From NCBI RefSeq assembly GCF_002270485.1, contig NZ_NQOG01000002.1:186001-250000 (forward strand): 64,000 nt of DNA. Direction: 5' to 3'. Shown in pieces: positions 16,441-25,221 of this stretch. How positions within the stretch are numbered: the first letter of the stretch is position 1; each line of letters starts with the position of its first letter. The position numbers and the translations under genes are program-made. Origin of the DNA: Anaerostipes hominis (ex Lee et al. 2021) (GTDB lineage Bacteria; Bacillota; Clostridia; Lachnospirales; Lachnospiraceae). Under the pieces are notes generated by a model that ran no database searches, was not told the origin of the DNA, and saw only the letters and a program-made list of their open reading frames with translations.

Positions 16441-16893
16441 TTAATCGGCAGGACCTTTGTTCTGCCGTTTTTCTTTTTCGTGAATTTTTAAGAAATTCTC
16501 TATATTATAAATGGTCTTTTCATTTATAAAGTGTTCTATTTTTTCTACCTGTTCCAGTTCATCTTCGCTTTCATTGATCATGCACAGGAACCGGTTCAGG
16601 ATATCATGCCGGAATAAAAGATAATCCCCGGCTTTTCTGCCTTTGTCGGTGAGCCGGATATATCCGTATTTTTCAGATAACAGATATCCCAGGTCCTTTA
16701 AATTTTTTACCATCTTTGATGCAGAGGAAGGCTTGACATGGAGCATGTGGGCCAGCTGGTTTACCCTGACGACTTCTTCTGTCAGGAGCAGGCGGCAGAT
16801 CATTTCCAGATAGTCTTCCATAGAGGCCGTCATATTGTGGGCCTCTCCGTTCTGATACCCTTTCAGTGTATAAAATCCTTCTTTTTTTTCCAT
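16441..16893 (-). CDS. DtxR/MntR family metal-dependent transcriptional regulator
   Basis: Protein of 150 residues, start at 16893 with AAAAGGAAG upstream. The N-terminal winged helix contains VNQLAHMLHVKPSSASKMVKNLKDLG. Metal ligands line up with those of MntR: D and E in MTASMEDYLEMI, H in FRHDIL, and E, E, H in EQVEKIEHFI. There is no SH3 domain, as in MntR. It is divergent from feoAB and probably represses that operon with Fe2+ or Mn2+ bound; which metal is not decided by sequence. Palindromes in the shared promoter region are candidate operators. Confidence 0.87.
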   Translation of the reverse strand: MEKKEGFYTLKGYQNGEAHNMTASMEDYLEMICRLLLTEEVVRVNQLAHMLHVKPSSASKMVKNLKDLGYLLSEKYGYIRLTDKGRKAGDYLLFRHDILNRFLCMINESEDELEQVEKIEHFINEKTIYNIENFLKIHEKEKRQNKGPAD

Positions 16894-16936
16894 GAGCCGC
16901 TTCCTTTTCATAAAAATATTGTAACGCCTTATTTTG

Positions 16937-16985
16937 TCCCTCAATATAATAGCATTGAGAAATAAAGTTTCCCTATCCTAATGGA
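16937..16985. promoter_or_regulatory. Candidate operators between the DtxR-like gene and feoA
   Basis: Two dyads lie in the divergent promoter region: CTCAAT, eight bases, ATTGAG, overlapping a TATAAT-like box, and TATCC-TAAT-GGATA just before the feoA ribosome-binding site. Both are plausible sites for the DtxR-like protein; neither matches a textbook box exactly. Confidence 0.45.
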
Positions 16986-17006
16986 TATTAAGGAGTGAAT
17001 CGTTTT

Positions 17007-17240
17007 ATGAGTCAGAATTGCAGTTTAAATGAATTAAATCCGGGTGAAATCGCGGTGGTAAAAGAACTTAAGATCAGGGGGAGCATCCGCAGGAGGCTTC
17101 TGGACATTGGACTGGTGAAGGACACTAAGGTAGAGTGCGTCGGGAAGAGCCCGGCAGGAGACCCGGCGGCCTTTTTGATCAGGGGTGCGGTGATCGCGAT
17201 ACGGTCTGAAGATATGAAAGATATTGTAGTAAGGATTTAA
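17007..17240 (+). CDS. feoA: Ferrous iron transport protein A
   Basis: SH3-like cytoplasmic protein of 77 residues. The ATG at 17007 is preferred over the GTG four codons earlier, which overlaps the AAGGAG site. Motifs are LNPGEIAVVKEL, the conserved RRRLLDIGLVKDT and the C-terminal IRGAVIAIRSED. It supports FeoB, encoded 19 bases downstream. Confidence 0.92.
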   Translation: MSQNCSLNELNPGEIAVVKELKIRGSIRRRLLDIGLVKDTKVECVGKSPAGDPAAFLIRGAVIAIRSEDMKDIVVRI

Positions 17241-17259
17241 AACAGGAGGACATAATGCG

Positions 17260-19407
17260 ATGGGACTGACCAGTCATTCCACCGGAATGAAATCCGTAGA
17301 TTCGGGGCTGAACGTAAAAAAACAGAATCCAAAGGACAAAATTGTTGCCATAGCGGGGAATCCCAATGTGGGGAAAAGTACGGTGTTCAACAATTTGACG
17401 GGAATGAGACAGCACACAGGGAACTGGCCGGGAAAGACAGTGGCAAATGCACAGGGGTACTGCAAAACAGAGAAGAATTCCTATGTCATGATCGATATAC
17501 CCGGCACCTACTCTCTGATGGCACATTCCGCGGAAGAGGAAGTTGCCAGAGATTTTATTTGTTTTGAAGAACCGGATGCGGTCATCGTTGTATGTGATGC
17601 CTGCTGTCTGGAGAGAAACCTAAACCTGGTACTCCAGACTATGGAGATCACAGACCGGGTCGTAGTCTGTATCAACCTGATGGATGAGGCGGGAAAGAAG
17701 GGAATCTCGATCGATGTCCGGGCGATCTCAGACAAATTGGGGGTTCCGGTGGTGGCAGCGGCTGCCAGAAGCGGAGAGGGCCTTGCGGAACTGATGAATG
17801 CCGTCGATGCCGTTGCCGACGGCAGATGGGATCAAAAGCCTGTAAAACCATTGTATGATTCTTGTTTAGAGGAAGCACTGAAAAATCTCAAGCCGGTGGT
17901 GGACCAAAAGGTATCGGGCAGGTTTCCGGGCCGCTGGTCTGCACTTATGCTTCTGGAGTCAGATCCTTTTCTGCTTCTGGAGATAGAACAGCGGCTGGGC
18001 ACCGAGCTAAGAGAAGATCCGGATATGAAACAGGCTGTTAAAAAAGCAGAACAGATTCTTTCAGAAGACGGAACAGAGGATCTGGAAGACAGGATTGTCT
18101 CAGGGCTGGTAAAAACAGCTCAGGACATTTGTGCCGATACAGTCCTGTTCGGGACAAAAGATTATATAAAAAGGGACCGGAAGCTGGATGATATTCTGAC
18201 CAGCAGGAAAACCGGATATCCGGTGATGATCGGACTTTTGGCCATGGTACTGTGGGTTACGATCGTTGGAGCCAACTATCCTTCAGAACTGCTGTCAAAG
18301 GTTCTGTTTTGGGCGGAAGACCGCCTTGCCGGGCTGTTTCTTAATGCGGGACTGCCTGCATGGCTTTGCAGTATGCTGTTCTCAGGAGTTTACCGGGTTT
18401 TAGCCTGGGTCGTATCCGTCATGCTGCCGCCCATGGCAATCTTTTTTCCTCTTTTTACACTTCTGGAGGACGCAGGATATCTTCCGAGAGTCGCATATAA
18501 TCTGGACCGGTCCTTTAAAAGATGCTGTACATGCGGAAAACAGGCACTTACTATGTGTATGGGCTTTGGATGCAATGCCGCAGGGATCGTTGGGTGCCGT
18601 ATCATTGATTCGCCCAGGGAAAGGCTCATAGCGATCCTCACAAACTCATTCGTACCGTGCAATGGCAGATTTCCGACGCTGATCCTTATGATCACCCTGT
18701 TTTTTGTAGGGACAGGAGACGGACTGCCCGCCTCCATCGGCTCGGCGGTGCTGCTGACGCTGTTGATTCTGCTGGGGGTATTTATGACCCTTGCAGTTTC
18801 AAGACTGTTGTCAAAAACGGTGCTCAAAGGAATGCCGGCATCTTTTACGCTGGAACTTCCGCCGTTTCGGAGGCCTCAGATCGGGAAAGTCATCGTAAGA
18901 TCTATTTTTGACCGGACTTTATTTGTCCTGGGCCGTGCGGCGGCAGTGGCTGCACCGGCAGGACTGCTGATCTGGATTCTGGCCAATATTTCAATAGGGG
19001 AAACAACCTTGCTTTGCGGATTTACGGAGCTGCTGGACCCGTTCGCGAGAATGATCGGACTGGACGGAGTGATCCTGGCTGCGTTTATCCTCGGGTTTCC
19101 AGCCAATGAAATTGTCGTGCCGGTGATGATCATGGCATATTTGTCTCAGGGGATAATTACAGAACCCGGAAGTGTGGAGACGATCCGTCAGCTTCTGATA
19201 CATAACGGCTGGACACAGACGACGGCCCTGTGTATGATGCTGTTTTCTCTGATGCACTGGCCGTGTTCCACGACGCTCCTCACCATTAAAAAGGAAACAG
19301 GAAGTCTCAAGTGGACGTTTGCTGCTTTTCTGCTCCCCACCGCAGCCGGCTGTCTGTGCTGCTTTTTCGTAAAGAATATGACTCAGCTTGTTCATTATAT
19401 TTTATGA
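17260..19407 (+). CDS. feoB: Ferrous iron transporter B
   Basis: Protein of 715 residues with an N-terminal G domain and C-terminal membrane part. G1 is AGNPNVGKSTVFN, G2 lies near RQHTGNWPGKT, G3 is DIPGTYSL, G4 is NLMDE (unusual final residue versus NxxD is still acceptable) and G5 is AAARSGEG. The membrane part has about eight or more segments, with CMGFGCNAAGIVGCRI as the first Gate motif and the usual late Gate region. AGGAGG precedes the ATG at 17260. Takes up Fe2+ under anaerobic conditions; probably controlled by the divergent DtxR-like regulator. Confidence 0.95.
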   Translation: MGLTSHSTGMKSVDSGLNVKKQNPKDKIVAIAGNPNVGKSTVFNNLTGMRQHTGNWPGKTVANAQGYCKTEKNSYVMIDIPGTYSLMAHSAEEEVARDFICFEEPDAVIVVCDACCLERNLNLVLQTMEITDRVVVCINLMDEAGKKGISIDVRAISDKLGVPVVAAAARSGEGLAELMNAVDAVADGRWDQKPVKPLYDSCLEEALKNLKPVVDQKVSGRFPGRWSALMLLESDPFLLLEIEQRLGTELREDPDMKQAVKKAEQILSEDGTEDLEDRIVSGLVKTAQDICADTVLFGTKDYIKRDRKLDDILTSRKTGYPVMIGLLAMVLWVTIVGANYPSELLSKVLFWAEDRLAGLFLNAGLPAWLCSMLFSGVYRVLAWVVSVMLPPMAIFFPLFTLLEDAGYLPRVAYNLDRSFKRCCTCGKQALTMCMGFGCNAAGIVGCRIIDSPRERLIAILTNSFVPCNGRFPTLILMITLFFVGTGDGLPASIGSAVLLTLLILLGVFMTLAVSRLLSKTVLKGMPASFTLELPPFRRPQIGKVIVRSIFDRTLFVLGRAAAVAAPAGLLIWILANISIGETTLLCGFTELLDPFARMIGLDGVILAAFILGFPANEIVVPVMIMAYLSQGIITEPGSVETIRQLLIHNGWTQTTALCMMLFSLMHWPCSTTLLTIKKETGSLKWTFAAFLLPTAAGCLCCFFVKNMTQLVHYIL

Positions 19408-19492
19408 TAAATATAACCAGGCCTTAAAATAGCTTTTCTGAGCTGGATTTAATCTGATCATGACAGAAGTCTGGGGATTTGCGGGATGGGTT

Positions 19493-19546
19493 GTATGGTG
19501 TCTGGGTTCTATGATTCGCATAGCAGCTGCACCATACAGCTTTTTT
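19493..19546 (+). terminator. Probable terminator of feoAB
   Basis: GTATGGTG and CACCATAC enclose an inner stem CTATG / CATAG, followed by AGCTTTTTTCC. The region 19408-19590 otherwise shows no gene. Confidence 0.6.
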
Positions 19547-19590
19547 CCGATTTTTTGATTACTTGATTGCCGGAGCTTTTGTTTTGGTTT

Positions 19591-19743
19591 ATGGAGGAGG
19601 AAGACTTGATGTTGGTTGTGAATCCACACATCGAAATGCTTTCTGTCAATGGGGTCAAGCCCTCTAAAGAGACCATTCGAAATGGTACTTATCCTTTGAA
19701 TGTCTATACTTATGCAGTGACACTGAAAAGCAATAAGAAATAG
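19591..19743 (+). pseudogene. C-terminal fragment of a PstS-like phosphate-binding protein
   Basis: A 50-codon reading frame with an incidental ATG. The peptide MLSVNGVKPSKETIRNGTYP followed by VYTYAVTLKSNKK is the characteristic C-terminal end of PBP-like PstS domains. No signal peptide or upstream domain remains and no pst genes are nearby, so it is a remnant and not a functional gene. The rest of 19408-19858 contains only the feoAB terminator and the trkA promoter area. Confidence 0.6.
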
Positions 19744-19858
19744 AAACTAACAAATATTTGGTTTTCATGGCATTTCTTTGTTGCTTCTCTGGTGAATTCT
19801 TGTTACGATACTGTTATCTTAGCGAAAAAGAAAGAAGTATGGGAAAGATGAGGGGAAT

Positions 19859-21220
19859 ATGAACATCATTATCGTAGGCTGCGGAAAAGTCGGCCGTTCT
19901 TTGGTAGAACAGTTAAGCAGCGAGAATCATGATATATCCATTGTAGATCCAAAGGCATACGTCGTTCAGTCAATGGTAGATATGTATGATGTATTTGGAA
20001 TTGTGGGAAACGGGGCAAGCTATAATGTTTTAACGGAAGTCGGAGTGGAAGAGGCCGATCTTTTGATTGCGGTGACGAATTCGGATGAATTAAACCTGCT
20101 GTGCTGCCTGATCGCTAAAAAAGCCGGAAAATGTGCCACCATCGCAAGAGTCAGCAATCCGGTTTATTTTGATGAGATCAATTTTATCAAAGAAGAGATG
20201 GGGATTTCCATGATCATTAATCCGGAGCTCGCAGCCGCTTCCGAGATGTCCAGAATTTTAAGGATTCCCACGGCTATGGAGATCAACTCCTTTGCAAAAG
20301 GGAAAGTAGAACTGTTAAAATTTGTTCTGAGAAAGAGTTCCATCCTAAATGGAATGAAGATGAAAGAAATAGGCGAGAGAATGCGCGGTGAGGTTCTCGT
20401 CTGTGCAGTGGAACGGCAGAAGGATGTTTTCATTCCTTCCGGGGATTTTGTTTTACAGGAAAACGACAGGATTTCGATTGTGGCTTCCCCGAGGAGTGCC
20501 AGCAAGTTTTTTCAGAAAATCGGTGTCCAGATGAACCCTGTCAGGAACGTCATGATCGTAGGAGGCAGCAAAACAGCGTATTATCTTTCTAAAAAGCTGC
20601 TCAGAATAGGGATATCGGTAAAGATCATAGACAAGGACTTTGATCGGTGTGAGGAACTGAGCGTACTGCTTCCCAAAGCGGTCATTATCCACGGAAACGG
20701 AAGTGACCAGGAAGTCCTGCTGGAAGAGGGGCTCCTGGAGACAGATGCCTTTGTGGCACTGACAAATTTTGACGAGGAGAACGTGTTTTTATCTCTCTTT
20801 GTAAAAGGGCAGACACCCGCAAAGCTGATCACAAAGGTGAAACGTGTCAGCTATAATCATATTATCGACGGTCTTGACCTGGGAAGTCTTATATATCCGG
20901 AATATATCACGGCTCAGTATATCGTTCAGTATGTCAGGGCAAAACAGAATTCTATCGGGAGCAATATAGAGAATCTGTATAAGATTGTGGACGGAAAGGC
21001 AGAGGCCCTGGAGTTTCATATTGAAGAACATGCACCGGTCATCGGTATTCCGCTCCAGATACTGCCGCTGAGGGACCAGATCCTGATCTGCAGTATTAAC
21101 CGGAACGGAACGGTGAAGATTCCAACAGGACAGGATATGATACAGGTGGGAGACACCGTGATCGTTGTGACCACGAAGACAGGCCTGCACGACATCAGTG
21201 ATATACTGAAAAAAGAATAG
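19859..21220 (+). CDS. trkA: Trk system potassium uptake protein, two RCK units
   Basis: Cytoplasmic regulatory subunit of 453 residues that binds NAD and controls TrkH. It has two RCK_N Rossmann folds, MNIIIVGCGKVGRSLVEQL at the start and MIVGGSKTAYYLSKKL near residue 225, each followed by an RCK_C segment (about residues 140-220 and 370-450). The second Rossmann motif is weaker. GAGGGGAAT precedes the ATG. trkH starts 22 bases after the stop, so the two form an operon. No c-di-AMP riboswitch is visible upstream. Confidence 0.93.
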   Translation: MNIIIVGCGKVGRSLVEQLSSENHDISIVDPKAYVVQSMVDMYDVFGIVGNGASYNVLTEVGVEEADLLIAVTNSDELNLLCCLIAKKAGKCATIARVSNPVYFDEINFIKEEMGISMIINPELAAASEMSRILRIPTAMEINSFAKGKVELLKFVLRKSSILNGMKMKEIGERMRGEVLVCAVERQKDVFIPSGDFVLQENDRISIVASPRSASKFFQKIGVQMNPVRNVMIVGGSKTAYYLSKKLLRIGISVKIIDKDFDRCEELSVLLPKAVIIHGNGSDQEVLLEEGLLETDAFVALTNFDEENVFLSLFVKGQTPAKLITKVKRVSYNHIIDGLDLGSLIYPEYITAQYIVQYVRAKQNSIGSNIENLYKIVDGKAEALEFHIEEHAPVIGIPLQILPLRDQILICSINRNGTVKIPTGQDMIQVGDTVIVVTTKTGLHDISDILKKE

Positions 21221-21242
21221 AGATGATTGGAGAAAAAAGAAA

Positions 21243-22730
21243 ATGAATTACGCTGTTATCCGATACATATTAGGATTGGTCATCCTGTTTGAGGGTGCCT
21301 TTCTGTCACTGCCGTGCATTGTAGCCATGATTTACAGGGAAGCCAGAGGCATCCCTTTCTTTGCAGTTATGCTCCTCTGTTTCTTTGTCGGATTTTTACT
21401 GAGCCATAAGAAACCCAAAAATATGCAGTACTATGCCAAAGAGGGATTTGCGGCCGTTGCATTGAGCTGGATTCTGCTGAGTTTTTTCGGGTGTCTTCCT
21501 TTTGTATTTAACGGAGACATCCCATCCTTTACAAATGCAATGTTTGAGATGATTTCAGGATTTACCACCACGGGAGCCAGTATTTTGTCCGATGTCGAAG
21601 TGCTGGCAAAGTGCAGTCTGTTTTGGAGAAGCTTCAGCCACTGGATCGGGGGTATGGGTGTTCTTGTATTTATCCTGGCAATCCTTCCGATGGGAGGAGG
21701 ACAAAATCTGCACCTGATGAAAGCGGAGAGTCCGGGCCCGTCCGTAGGAAAGCTGGTGCCGAAGGTAAGGCAGACCGCCAAGATCCTCTATGGAATCTAC
21801 TGTTTTATGACGCTGATAGAGATCGTTTTGCTCATGTTTGGAGGACTTCCTCTGTTTGATTCCATGCTGCTTTCTTTCGGAAGTGCCGGTACCGGAGGCT
21901 TTTCTATTCTTAACTCCGGATTGGCCGACTATTCTCCCTATATTCAATATACGGTGACAGTCTTTATGATTTTGTTCGGTGTAAATTTCAATGTATATTA
22001 TTTTATTCTGATCCGAAAGTTTAAAGACGCATGGAAGTTTGAAGAACTGAAATACTATCTGTTTGTCATTGCGGCTGCTGTCATATGTATTACCTACAAT
22101 ATCAGGGACCTGTTTCCAACCCTGGAATCTTCATTCCGCCATGCCTTCTTTCAGGTAGGCTCCATTATTACGACTACCGGTTATTCCTCCGTAGATTTTA
22201 ATGTCTGGCCGGAATTTTCCAAGGTGATTCTGGTAATGCTGATGTTTATCGGAGCCTGTGCCGGAAGCACCGGGGGAGGGATTAAAGTGTCCAGAGTGAT
22301 TCTGATGCTGAAGACGGTAAAAAAAGAGATGTATTTTTACATACACCCCAGAAGTATCCGGAAAATAAAATTTAATCAGCATGTAGTCGAGCATGAGGTA
22401 ATACGTTCCATCAATATTTTTCTGATCACCTATATGATGATTCTGGCATTTTCTACACTGCTGATCGCTTTGGATGGATTTGACCTGATCACAGATTTTA
22501 CTGCGGTCGTGGCGACTCTGAACAATATCGGACCGGGGCTTGAGCTGGTGGGACCAACCAGCAATTTTGGTATGTTTTCTGATTTTTCCAAAGTGGTCCT
22601 GATGTTTGATATGCTGGCAGGAAGACTTGAGCTGTTCCCGATGCTGGTCCTCATAAGTCCGATTACATGGAGAGATACCAAGGTGTTTAAGAAGATTCCG
22701 AAGTACAGGAAGGATAGTCCTGGAGTATAG
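21243..22730 (+). CDS. trkH: Trk system potassium channel subunit
   Basis: Membrane protein of 495 residues with the four pore-loop layout of TrkH/KtrB. Selectivity-filter glycines are visible in SGFTTTGAS, GSAGTGGFS, GSIITTTGYSS and ATLNNIGPG, and CAGSTGGGIKVSRV is the conserved gate region. Cotranscribed with trkA. Its last 44 bases overlap the 3' end of a convergent minus-strand gene, so no terminator lies between them. Confidence 0.93.
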   Translation: MNYAVIRYILGLVILFEGAFLSLPCIVAMIYREARGIPFFAVMLLCFFVGFLLSHKKPKNMQYYAKEGFAAVALSWILLSFFGCLPFVFNGDIPSFTNAMFEMISGFTTTGASILSDVEVLAKCSLFWRSFSHWIGGMGVLVFILAILPMGGGQNLHLMKAESPGPSVGKLVPKVRQTAKILYGIYCFMTLIEIVLLMFGGLPLFDSMLLSFGSAGTGGFSILNSGLADYSPYIQYTVTVFMILFGVNFNVYYFILIRKFKDAWKFEELKYYLFVIAAAVICITYNIRDLFPTLESSFRHAFFQVGSIITTTGYSSVDFNVWPEFSKVILVMLMFIGACAGSTGGGIKVSRVILMLKTVKKEMYFYIHPRSIRKIKFNQHVVEHEVIRSINIFLITYMMILAFSTLLIALDGFDLITDFTAVVATLNNIGPGLELVGPTSNFGMFSDFSKVVLMFDMLAGRLELFPMLVLISPITWRDTKVFKKIPKYRKDSPGV

Positions 22731-23397
22731 AAAGTGTAATCAGAACCTGGGATGGCAGGTAAAAGAACCACATTCCGTTTTGTGCAAAGGATAAAACCGA
22801 TTCCGGTACAGAAAAGGGAGCTGCGGGGGAAAGATTGAAAAGTCCTACGCAGATATCACAGCAGAGAAATAAAATGAGTCCTGCACTAAACAATCTGTGT
22901 TGAAGATTTATACGGCGTACGGCAAGGCTTTCTGCCGCATTGAAGAGTAACTGGGTGAAGTAGAAGACTCCGGCCGCCGTGAGAAGATTCCATGTATGGA
23001 GAATTCCTAAAAACACAAACATACATCCTGTGAGAAGAAAACGAACGGGCAGAAACGGAAGAAAGGCAAAGCCTCCGGCCCGGAGGAGACGGCAGTAATA
23101 CAGCATCTGGACTCCGCAGAAACACAGGACACCGGCCGGATAATTTGTGTCAAGGACCAGGAGAAATACATCGGCAGCGGCGGTCAGTCCGAGGGCGGAT
23201 ATTACCAGTATGCGGTCCTTAGTTTTGCCATACATTAAACCGAAGAAGAAGCACAGCAGGATGGAGCAGTATTTCAGAATGGTGCTTAAAAGGCCTGAGG
23301 AAGATGTGAGATCCAGCACTAAGAAGGAAACATAAAGAATACATTCTGTTAAAACGAAAAGAAGTACAGCGGACCCTGCGGGGTCTGTTTTTTTCAT
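22687..23397 (-). CDS. YhhN/lysoplasmalogenase-like membrane protein
   Basis: Hydrophobic protein of 236 residues with seven or eight membrane segments. The start at 23397 has AGAAAGGAAGG upstream. The pattern resembles the YhhN family: GLTAAADVFLLVLD in an early helix, ILFLCCDICVGLFNL in the middle and FYLPSQVLITLS at the end. Family members include lysoplasmalogenases, but many bacterial ones are uncharacterised. The gene converges on trkH with a 44-base overlap. Confidence 0.6.
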   Translation of the reverse strand: MKKTDPAGSAVLLFVLTECILYVSFLVLDLTSSSGLLSTILKYCSILLCFFFGLMYGKTKDRILVISALGLTAAADVFLLVLDTNYPAGVLCFCGVQMLYYCRLLRAGGFAFLPFLPVRFLLTGCMFVFLGILHTWNLLTAAGVFYFTQLLFNAAESLAVRRINLQHRLFSAGLILFLCCDICVGLFNLSPAAPFSVPESVLSFAQNGMWFFYLPSQVLITLSILQDYPSCTSESS

Positions 23398-23424
23398 TTT
23401 GCACCTTCCTTTCTGAAAACGCCA

Positions 23425-23487
23425 TGGATTTTTTGCCTGTTTTATAGTATTCTTATTAAAATGAGAATTTATACAAGGAGGTTGATT
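23425..23487 (+). promoter_or_regulatory. Promoter region of the leuDC block with an imperfect dyad
   Basis: TTGCCT, 17 bases, then a TTAAAA -10 candidate. ATTCTTAT and ATGAGAAT form an imperfect dyad over the -10 region. No T-box or leader hairpin fits in the short upstream space. Operator role is a guess. Confidence 0.35.
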
Positions 23488-23964
23488 ATGAGTCGAGTAT
23501 TTAAGTTCCACAATGATGTGGATACGGACCAGATTATAGCATCCCAGTATTTACTGCTGCCGAATATTGAGGAAATGAAAGTATATGCCTTTGAATCTAT
23601 CGATCCGGATTTTTCAAAGAAGGTGCAGGAAGGCGACATCGTTGTTGCCGGGGAGAATTTTGGATGCGGCTCCTCCAGAGAGCAGGCGCCGAGTGTGTTA
23701 AAGGCCCTGGGGGTAAAAGCCATCGTTGCCAAATCCTTTGCCAGGATATTTTACCGCAACGCCATCAATATCGGACTTCCGGTCGTTGTAAGCGGGGAAC
23801 TCTATGACAAAGTAGAGCAGCTTGACGAGATCGAACTGGATCTGTCTGAAGGCGTGATCAAGACGAAAGATGAGACGTTGCCCTGCACAAAACTGCCGCC
23901 TTATATGCAGAATATTTTGGATCACGGCGGATTAATTAATTTTCTGAATGAAGGCGAGGTGTAG
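23488..23964 (+). CDS. leuD: IPM isomerase/homoaconitase-type dehydratase small subunit, copy 1
   Basis: Small (swivel) subunit of 158 residues in the aconitase superfamily. The start at 23488 has AAGGAGG upstream. The signature GENFGCGSSREQAPSVLKAL is intact. In the loop that helps set substrate choice the sequence is SQYLLLPN, with a hydrophobic residue where homoaconitases carry arginine. It pairs with the large subunit encoded three bases downstream. Family function is isomerisation of 2- and 3-isopropylmalate, but related enzymes act on citraconate, homoaconitate or dimethylmalate. Confidence 0.85.
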   Translation: MSRVFKFHNDVDTDQIIASQYLLLPNIEEMKVYAFESIDPDFSKKVQEGDIVVAGENFGCGSSREQAPSVLKALGVKAIVAKSFARIFYRNAINIGLPVVVSGELYDKVEQLDEIELDLSEGVIKTKDETLPCTKLPPYMQNILDHGGLINFLNEGEV

Positions 23965-23967
23965 ATT

Positions 23968-25209
23968 ATGGGAATGACAATCGGAGAAAAGATTATCGCG
24001 AGGGCGGCAAAGGTGCCGGAAGTGAAAGCGGGAGAAATCCATACAGTGGAGCTTGACCGCCTGATGAGCAATGACGGGACGACACATTTGACGATCGATA
24101 TGTATCACAATGATTTAAAACATCCAAAGATTGCAGATAAAGACAAACTGGTCTTCATTATTGACCACAATATTCCGGCGGAGAATCCAAAAACTGCGGA
24201 GGCCCACAGGAAAATGAGGAACTTCGCCAGGGAACATGACATCGCCTTTTATGAAGGAAAGGGAGTCTGCCACCAGATCATGGTGGAGGATTATGTATGT
24301 CCGGGAGAGCTGATCATGGGAGCCGATTCCCATACTTGTACATACGGTGCGCTTGGCGCCTTCGGAACAGGGATCGGATGTACGGACTTTTTATACGGCA
24401 TGGTCACAGGGACCTCCTGGGTCATGGTACCTGAGACGATCCGCTTTGAGCTGACCGGAAAATTAAGAGAAGGCGTATATGCCAGAGATCTGATCCTTTC
24501 AATCATCGGCATGGTAGGAGCCAATGGATGTAACTATAAGATCATGGAATTTGCAGGAGAAGGGGCACACAACTTAAGTATTAATGAGCGTCTGGTATTG
24601 TGTAACCTTGCGGTGGAGGCAGGAGCTAAAACCGGAATCGTGGAGCCTGACGAAAAGGTTGTGGAATATGTGGAATCCAGGGGCCGTAAGGCAGAAAACC
24701 TGTTTGTGAGCGATGAGGACGCCCGTTTTGAAAAAGTTTACCATATCAACCTGGATGAGATAGAGCCGGTGGTTGCGAGGCCGCATTTGATCGATGATGT
24801 CGTGCCGGTTGAAGAAGCCGGAGACGTTAAAATTGACGAGGCATTTTTAGGTTCCTGCAACAACGGACGGATTGATGAGCTGCGTCTGGCGGCTGAGATA
24901 CTGAAAGGAAAGAAGGTTCATGAGGACGTCAGATTCCTGATCGCACCTGCTTCCAATGAAGTTTATATGCAGGCGTTGGACGAGGGACTGATCGACATCT
25001 TCATGGAAGCCGGAGCCATGGTCATGAACAGCAACTGCAGTGTGTGCTGGGGAAGCTGTCAGGGTGTGATCGGTGAAGGGGAAGTTTTGATCTCCACCGG
25101 TACTAGAAATTTCAAAGGACGTGCGGGACATCCGGATTCTTATGTCTATCTGGGATCTGCGGCGACCGTCACAGCGTCTGCCATCGCAGGGAAAATCGTG
25201 AAAAGATAA
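23968..25209 (+). CDS. leuC: IPM isomerase/homoaconitase-type dehydratase large subunit, copy 1
   Basis: Large subunit of 413 residues, the shorter (about 420 residue) type. It has MGADSHTCTYGALGAFG and a C-terminal TASAIAGKIV. Fe-S ligands: a cysteine in GSCNNGR, where most members have SCTNGR, and two in NCSVCWGSC, where most have GCxxC followed by LG or MG. These departures suggest an altered active site or a different substrate. It is followed after 12 bases by a second small-subunit gene. Confidence 0.85.
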   Translation: MGMTIGEKIIARAAKVPEVKAGEIHTVELDRLMSNDGTTHLTIDMYHNDLKHPKIADKDKLVFIIDHNIPAENPKTAEAHRKMRNFAREHDIAFYEGKGVCHQIMVEDYVCPGELIMGADSHTCTYGALGAFGTGIGCTDFLYGMVTGTSWVMVPETIRFELTGKLREGVYARDLILSIIGMVGANGCNYKIMEFAGEGAHNLSINERLVLCNLAVEAGAKTGIVEPDEKVVEYVESRGRKAENLFVSDEDARFEKVYHINLDEIEPVVARPHLIDDVVPVEEAGDVKIDEAFLGSCNNGRIDELRLAAEILKGKKVHEDVRFLIAPASNEVYMQALDEGLIDIFMEAGAMVMNSNCSVCWGSCQGVIGEGEVLISTGTRNFKGRAGHPDSYVYLGSAATVTASAIAGKIVKR

Positions 25210-25221
25210 AGGAGTTTACAT

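Noticed and set aside
19402-19629. Minus-strand ORF of 75 codons after feoB
   Set aside because: No recognisable domain, no ribosome-binding site, and it covers the feoAB terminator hairpin.
19744-19858. Possible c-di-AMP (ydaO) riboswitch before trkA
   Set aside because: The gap is too short and lacks the conserved core.
23398-23487. Leucine T-box in front of the leuDC block
   Set aside because: The upstream space is only 90 bases and has no GGTACC-type T-box or terminator, in contrast to leuA.
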